This document shows positions 58,476 to 64,000 of a DNA stretch of 64,000 nt, piece by piece. Positions within the stretch are counted from its first letter, which is position 1, and each line of letters begins with the position of its first letter. The DNA is from Equus caballus (lineage: Eukaryota; Chordata; Mammalia; Perissodactyla; Equidae): assembly GCF_041296265.1 (NCBI RefSeq), contig NC_091695.1, forward strand, positions 13,685,001-13,749,000, read 5' to 3'. A program made the position numbers and the translations under genes. The notes below the pieces were generated by a model. The model searched no databases. It was not told the origin of the DNA and saw only the letters and a program-made list of their open reading frames with translations.

Positions 58476-58479
58476 AGAA

Positions 58480-58866
58480 ATAAATTTTTAGGTCATAGGT
58501 CATGGCCACCTTAGTAGATATTGTCAAAAAGTGTTTTAAAGTGTTTGTACAAATTTACACTATTACCAGCACTATATAAGATTCCCATTTCTAATACTAG
58601 CAATCTGTTTTTTTTTCCCCTCTCTTTTCTCTTAATTGATCTTGCCAGAGTTCTTTGACTTTTATTAATCCTTTCAACAAAACTAATGGCTTTGGCACTG
58701 TTTTCTATTTAGGATTGTTAATTATGTCATTGATTCTTTTCTTTATATTGTTATATCTTTATTGTTTGGATTTATTTTGTTATTTTCTCAGGTTTTGATA
58801 CATAAGATGCTCAGCTCATTTATAACCAAAATATTTTGTTTCTCATGATAGAAGTGATATTGCTAC
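58480..58866 (-). repeat. L1 ORF2 fragment, reversed
   Basis: 'TATTGTCAAAAAGTGTTTTA', 'TTGTACAAATTTACACTATT' and 'TCTTGCCAGAGTTCTTTGAC' followed by a T-rich reversed RT region. Diverged. The two halves come from different parts of ORF2, so this is a rearranged or double fragment. Confidence 0.55.
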
Positions 58867-58867
58867 A

Positions 58868-58990
58868 CTTTCTACAGATTTTAAAAGGACAATAAGAGAA
58901 TATTATGAACATATTAAGGCCAATAAACTCAATAACTTATATAGAAGACACAAATTTCTTGCACCATATATACTAACAAAACTCATTAAA
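58868..58990 (+). repeat. L1 ORF2 fragment, forward
   Basis: 'AGAGAATATTATGAACATAT', 'TTAAGGCCAATAAACTCAAT' and 'GAAGACACAAATTTCTTGC' match forward L1 RT sequence. It abuts the reversed fragment directly. Confidence 0.65.
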
Positions 58991-59000
58991 AATAAGGAAC

Positions 59001-59250
59001 ATGGGCCAGCCCTGTGGTATAGCAGTTAAGTTCACATGCTCCACTTTGGTGGCCCAGGGTTCACTGGTTCAGATCCTGGGCTTGGACCTAAGCACCACTT
59101 ATCAAGCCATGCTGTGGCAGGCATCCCACATATAAAATAGAGGAAGATAGGCACAGATATTAGCTAGGGTCAATCTTCTTCAGCAAAAAGAAGAGAATTG
59201 GTGGCAGATGTTAGTTGAGGGCTAATCTTCCCCAATAAATAAATAAATAA
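59001..59250 (+). mobile_element. ERE SINE
   Basis: Forward, full length: 'ATGGGCCAGCCCTGTGGTAT', 'TATCAAGCCATGCTGTGGCA', two tail units and an (AAAT)n tail at 59234-59250. It sits about 160 bases upstream of the HAL1-like element. Confidence 0.92.
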
Positions 59251-59419
59251 CAGATAATCTCAATAGTGCTATGTCTCAAAGAAATTGCACTTCTATCTAG
59301 AGGTGGGAAACTGGCTGCCATAAACTGCACTCTCCAATGCAGTGAGGACAACTCCTCCACTGGGCCTCTTTACTTGGCAACCATCCAGTTCACAACCAGC
59401 AAAACAATTTCTTGCTCAG

Positions 59420-59427
59420 TGACGTCA
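59420..59427. promoter_or_regulatory. CRE-like palindrome in the LINE 5' UTR
   Basis: TGACGTCA, a perfect cAMP-response-element core, lies at the very start of the LINE 5' UTR and is followed by GCATGGCTG, reminiscent of the YY1-type start of other L1 promoters. Retention of the CpG is notable in an otherwise CpG-depleted element. Confidence 0.5.
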
Positions 59428-59639
59428 GCAGCATGGCTGAGTAAGTTGTTCTCTTCATTTCTCTCATTTTGAACTACAACTAAATGGGCACTCACTGACC
59501 AGCAGTGGAAGCCCACAGAGCACAACAGGATGCCTGAGAGACACATGCAGCTATACATCTGAGGGTGAATGAACTGAGCCCCCAGGAAGTGGCAGAGATA
59601 GGTGAGCACACCTTGCTCTCCCCCTGTATCCCTGTGCAT

Positions 59640-60670
59640 GCACACAAACACTTTCCAACGTGTTACAAGTGCCCAGAAAGTGGGAACACACAATGGGGTG
59701 ACTGTAAGAGGAACAGGTGGTTAACCTTAGGTTGACCTCTTCGTCATTCTCTTGGTGGATAGAGGGAGCCCACCATGTCCCTGTGCCATAAAGGAGCAGC
59801 CATAGCCTGGGTTTAAGCAGGGAAGCCCCACCAGCCAAGCTCAGTGGCCCCATGGACTGCAGATCATAAACAGGGACCTCAGCAGATTTCCACGCTGAGA
59901 CAAAAACTCCCCAGGCACGTGTGAATGCTCACAGTGCAGCTGCAATCACAAAGTGGGAACATGTCTGGGTAGCTGTGGGAATAGGTGCGGCAGTTTTGAA
60001 CACATGTGCTCTTACTTTCCTGGCTGGGAAGGTGAGCCCACTGTGCCCCTGTGCCATAAAGGAGCAGTTATAGTTTGGGTCCTAGCAGAGAAGACCCACA
60101 GGGCAAGCTCAGCAGTCCCTGGACTGCAGATCATAAAAAGGGACCTCAGCAGATTTCTGCACGGGGGCAAACATTTCCCAAGCACATGCAAACACTCACA
60201 GTGCAGCTGCAGCCCCAAAGAAGGAACGTGTGGGCAGCTGTGGGAATAAGCGTGGCAGTTTTGAACACACTCATGCTTACTTTCCTGGCAGGGAGGGGGA
60301 GCCCATCATGCCCCTGTGCTGTAAAGGAGCAGCCATAGCTTGGGTCACAGCAGGGTAGCCCCACCAGCCAAGCTCAGCGGCCCCATATAATGGGGATCAT
60401 AAACAGGGACTACAGCAGATTTCCACACTGAGGCAAATGCTTCCCAGGTGAGCAGGAACACTCACAATGCAGCTGCACTACCAAAGAGGGAACATGTCCT
60501 GAGGGCAGCCTCAGGAACAGGCGTGGCAGCTTTGAGCCCACTAGTGATCACTTTATGGCAGGGAGGCAGATCTCAGAGAACCCCTGAGGTGCCAAAGAGT
60601 GGCCCTAGCCTGGCGAGGAAGCCCCGCCAGACAAGGACAGTCCACACAAGTGCCTGAATGCATCCCATGC
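59640..60670 (+). repeat. Tandem array of ~267-bp LINE 5' UTR monomers
   Basis: The marker word CC(A/T)(T/G)AAAGGAG(C)AG recurs at 59786, 60054 and 60319, and in worn form at 60592, giving spacings of 268, 265 and 273. Other words recur in the same phase: 'GGAGCCCA', 'AGCCAAGCTCAG', 'CAGATCATAAA.AGGGAC', 'CAGCAGATTTC', 'CTCACAGTGCAGCTGCA'. There are about 3.5 units. The last one is partial and leads straight into ORF1. Short reading frames in this interval are shadows of the array. Confidence 0.9.
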
Positions 60671-60866
60671 TGCGGCAATCACCCATAATACTCCCACAGC
60701 TTCCAGCAGATGGGGTGGGGCCTGAAACACTGCTCCTGCTCCCTCATAGTGGTAACAAGGGAAATCTGCATCCTAGGAATACTGCAAATGCCCCAACAAA
60801 AGATTTGTTAATCAAACACCATGCAGTTAATCAAACACTGCAGCAACAATTCAGACCAGAAGGAAA

Positions 60867-61785
60867 ATGACAACTCTCCAGGAGCCAACACTGAAGACAC
60901 AGAAATATAACAGCCTAAATGACAGGGAATTGAAAATAGGCCTCATGAGGAAACTCAATAACTTACAAGAAAACACAGAAAGACAATTCAAGGAGCTCGG
61001 CAATAAAATGAAACTCTTCACCAAAGAGATTGAAACTATATAAAAAATGAAGCAAAAATTCTAGATATGAAAAACGCAATGAAATAGATACTAATATAGA
61101 ATCATTAAGAAGTAGAATTGATTTTTATGGAGGAAAGAATTAGTCTTGTTGAGGATGCAAATGTAGAAATTTTACAGGTGGAGGAGAAGACAGATCTAAG
61201 ACTTAAAAAAACAAAGGAATTCTTTGAGAAATATCCAACTCGATTAGGAAAAGCAGCATAAGGATTTTATAGGTATCACAGAGCGAGAAGAGATGGAGAA
61301 AGGAGCAGAGAGCCTGTTCAAAGAAATACTTGCTGCGAACTTCCCAAACATGGAGATGGTTTCAGATTTACAGGTAAACGAAGTTAATAAAACACCCGAC
61401 ATTATCGATGTGAGAAGACCCTCTCCAAGGCATATAATAGTAAAAAATGGCAAAAGTTTGGGGTAAAGAAAGCATATTAGGAGTAGCAAGGAAGAACAAA
61501 ATAACCTACAAAGGAAATCCTATCAGGCTTTCAGCAGATGTCTGGGCAGAAACCCTACAGGCTAGGAAAAAATGGAATGATATATTCAAAATACTGAAAG
61601 GCAAAATCTTTCAGCTAAGAATACTCTGTCCAGCAAAATTTTCCTTCAGATATGATGAAGAAGTAAAAGCTTTCCCAGATAAATAAATGCTGAGGGAGTT
61701 CATTGCCACTAGACCTCGTCTACAAGAAATAATTAAAGATGCCCTCACACCAGCAACAAAACGGCAAAGGTCTACAAAGCTGTGA
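60867..61785 (+). pseudogene. LINE ORF1 (RNA-binding chaperone), broken
   Basis: Starts ATG at 60867: MTTLQEPTLKTQKY, then a coiled-coil part (LNNLQENTERQFKELGNK), reading 58 codons to a stop at 61041. The rest of the typical L1 ORF1 follows in pieces: 'AANFPNMEMVSD', 'DVRRPSPRHIIV' (about 61400-61440), and a frame at 61447-61686 with TYKGNPIRLSAD, ETLQARKKWNDIFK and LRILCPAKFSFRY, the ORF1 C-terminal domain. The end LREFIATRPRLQEIIKDAL runs to a stop at 61783-61785. ORF1p normally coats LINE RNA as a trimer. This copy cannot make it in full length. Confidence 0.85.
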
Positions 61786-62415
61786 GCAAGGAGATAGACA
61801 GACATGAGCAGAAACCTGTAGCTGTCTACAAGAAGAGGGAGGCAAAGGCTCAATTTCAACTTAAAAGAAAAAGGGGAAAAAGCATCAAAAGTAATGATAA
61901 GCACTTAAACTTAGTCGTAATCTCACAAAATTAAAAACAGAAAAATATGTAACAGCAATTACTCAGAATGGGAGAGGAAAGGGAAGGAACCTGCGTTCCT
62001 TCCCTTATGGGGATAAGAGGCTATGAGGAAATGGTCTACTTCATTACCCATATCTTTCATACAATCCTCATGGTATCCACTAAACGAAAAATCAGAGCAC
62101 AGCCACAATTCACAAAAAGAGAGAGAACTGAGAACTCCCTCTCAGAAAACCAGCAAAATGAAATGTCGGTCACAAATACAAAGGAAGATTAACAATGGAA
62201 ACATAGAGCAACCAGAAAACAGGAGATAAAATAGCAGCATTAACCCCTCATATAAGAATAATCTTTGCAAGTGTAAATGGACTGAACTCTCTAATCAAAG
62301 GACACAGAGTAGCTGGATGGATTAAAAAACAAGAGTCAACAGTATACTGCCTCCAGTAAAGCCTCCTCAGCTGCAGAGACAAACATAGGCTTAGACTGAA
62401 GGGATGGAAGACAAT

Positions 62416-64000
62416 GCTCTGCTTTGATTCATTCTCTTGATGAGTCACTTTTACAGGAAATTACAAGTTTTGATGTATTGAGTGATACTCAGTTTGAGTT
62501 ATTTACAAACACACTTATGTAAGTTAATTTTAAATCAATTTGTTTAATGTAAAGAAATCTATCTGTAAAATAAGATGTATGCCATCTCCTATACAAGGAA
62601 TGAGCATTAGCTATAAGGTAAGGAGAAAATCAATCAATAATCCAAAAGCTTATTACTCTCTATTTAAGTAGTGTGAGCTGTTGAACACTATGAGCCTGAT
62701 AATTATAGCTTTGTTAACAAAATAAAATAGAAGTTAGGAAGCCTTATAGCAATACTAAAGTCATAGCAGGAACAAATTAAATTTTTCTCTTTGATGAAAT
62801 TAGAGTTGAATGATCATTTGAGTTGAATTGCTTTCTCACAATATAGACCATTTTTTAATGCTGTGCCAATTACTTATTCACGATTCAAAATGATCTTAAA
62901 GATACAGGCTTGAATTCAATATTTGCAGGATTTGATAGCTTTTAAATAACTTTGCTGCAAAAGTATTCTGTGCTTTTAAGTCTCCCAGAGAGCCCAGATA
63001 TGGTGGCCACATTGACTCAGACTATGGTCGAAAGTGTGCCACAGTGTTTGCATCCCCTTTGGGTGTCAGTTAATTCCTTAACACTTAGAAAACAGCTCTC
63101 AGAGTTAATTTTCCCTATTCTACATTCTATTTCCTCTAAATTATGTCCCAAGATTGTACAAAGTTTGCAAATTTGTGAATTGCTCATCAATTCATTAATG
63201 CAACAGATTATCACTGAGTGCTAAAAGAAAATTCTCTTAGAGCTCCATTCTATATCATCTTCTTTTATTGACTTTTATTAGCTAGATTGCATATAAAAAT
63301 GACATTTCTAGGAAAAGGCACAGAATATGAATAAATCAAATGTGCTTGAGACATTTCATTTTATCTTTCCTTTACCATTTGTGATCATACATTTAGTGTA
63401 GCTTTAAATAAAAAGTTATGCTAGTGTGTAAAATGTAAGTAGGGGAAAATAAAGAATTTATTGATTATTTTTCACAACTTCAGTCAGTTGACAGACTATG
63501 TTTTGCTGCATGCTTTTCAACCATTAATTCTTTCTTAATATGCCTAAAAACATTAGTTTTAAATGTCCAATTGCTGGTGTTTGTTCACGTGTCAAGGAAG
63601 ATCATCCTTTACACAAATTAAACAATTCAAGTTGATGTGTTTTAAATAAATCGGCACTTCTGAGGATACCCTCCCAGATAATTCTGGGAATTTTTCTAGA
63701 TCATCCTAGAAGTAAAAAAGTGAAAAAATAGAAGCAGTAAATTTGACCCTATGGATAAGGCACAATTTTTTAAAATGTTAACAAAATGTGTTTTTCTTAA
63801 TTATGTAAATTAAACTTTTATTGCTATCTAAATGATAATATTTTTAGAAAACACCTGATAATTGTAGACAGATTCATGAACTGGCTGTGCATTCTTAGCC
63901 TTCCTTTACTTAGAGAGTTAATTTTATCTAACATCCTTAATATGCTTGAGAGGGGATAGGAAGGTATTTCAGGAATTTTTAATCTCATATATATATAATT
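62416..64000. other. Intergenic, no gene recognised
   Basis: AT-rich to the right edge. The frame at 62952-63224 (plus) and its antisense shadow show no family motif. Confidence 0.35.

Larger units (their letters stand above)
59413..62415 (+). mobile_element. Half-length L1 (HAL1-like) with tandem 5' UTR monomers
   Basis: A forward LINE of about 3 kb. Order: 5' UTR start (59413, 'GTGACGTCAGCAGCATGGCT'); a tandem array of ~267-bp units (59640-60670); ORF1 from the ATG at 60867 to a stop at 61785; a long ~450-base non-coding stretch; then about 150 bases with the start of the ORF2 endonuclease region (SVNGLNS.IKGHRVAGWIKKQ near 62270) before the similarity stops at about 62415. Having the 5' end and ORF1 but lacking most of ORF2 and a recognisable 3' end is the reverse of the usual 5' truncation. 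It fits the half-L1 (HAL1) type or a later deletion. GC is visibly higher than in the surroundings across the array. Confidence 0.75.

Noticed and set aside
59640-60670. CRISPR array or satellite array
   Set aside because: The units are far too long for a CRISPR repeat, it is a mammalian genome, and the array is attached to LINE ORF1.
59551-60870. Cluster of frames of 68-100 codons on both strands in GC-richer DNA, which could suggest a gene or CpG island
   Set aside because: The frames recur with the ~267-base period of the LINE 5' UTR monomers, and CpG is still depleted.

Overview
This window is mammalian genomic DNA from a perissodactyl, most likely a horse or another equid. The evidence is at least twelve copies of the tRNA-derived ERE SINE (recognisable by its GGGCCGGCCC-type head and its paired 'TTAGCTCAGGGC..AATCTTCCTC' tail), which is specific to that order. 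These sit on a background of old mammalian repeats (MIR, L2, L1M, MER5A, MLT1 LTRs). Base composition is AT-rich. There are no CpG islands, no RNA genes and no multi-exon housekeeping gene that I can see.

The genes are a cluster of family-4 (class II) olfactory receptors. There are four intact single-coding-exon receptors: an OR4C6-like gene (2290-3231, minus), an OR4C11-like gene (22559-23491, plus), an OR4P4-like gene (37947-38873, plus) and an OR4C12/OR4C13-like gene (51389-52315, minus). A fifth locus is a clearly broken OR4S2-like pseudogene (42001-42909, minus). All four intact genes have a pyrimidine-rich splice acceptor 19-42 nt upstream of the ATG, the usual OR layout in which non-coding 5' exons are spliced to one coding exon. 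The set resembles the human 11q11 OR4C11/OR4P4/OR4S2/OR4C6 block, but with apparent changes in order and orientation.

Layout: 1-8 kb holds the first receptor among L2, MIR and ERE copies. 8-22 kb is gene-poor, with an unidentified retrocopy-like block (about 9.9-11.3 kb) that contains a CTCF-like motif, an old L1 (11.4-12.5 kb) and two adjacent EREs. 22.5-30 kb has the second receptor, three MLT1-type LTRs and a 5'-truncated L1 with target-site repeats. 30-44 kb holds the third receptor and the pseudogene. 44-55 kb has the fourth intact receptor and a 'twin-primed' L1 whose 5' half is inverted. 55-64 kb has a probable solo LTR and a half-length L1 (HAL1-like) whose 5' UTR contains about 3.5 tandem monomers of roughly 267 bp.

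The receptors do not form a pathway. Each is an alternative odorant GPCR, expected to be expressed one per olfactory neuron and to signal through G-olf. The most notable observations are an intact receptor that has lost the conserved extracellular-loop-2 cysteine and carries DHY in place of DRY, the tandem-monomer LINE promoter, and the inverted L1. I found no convincing new biological system. Orthologue names come from remembered family sequences and were not tested by alignment.
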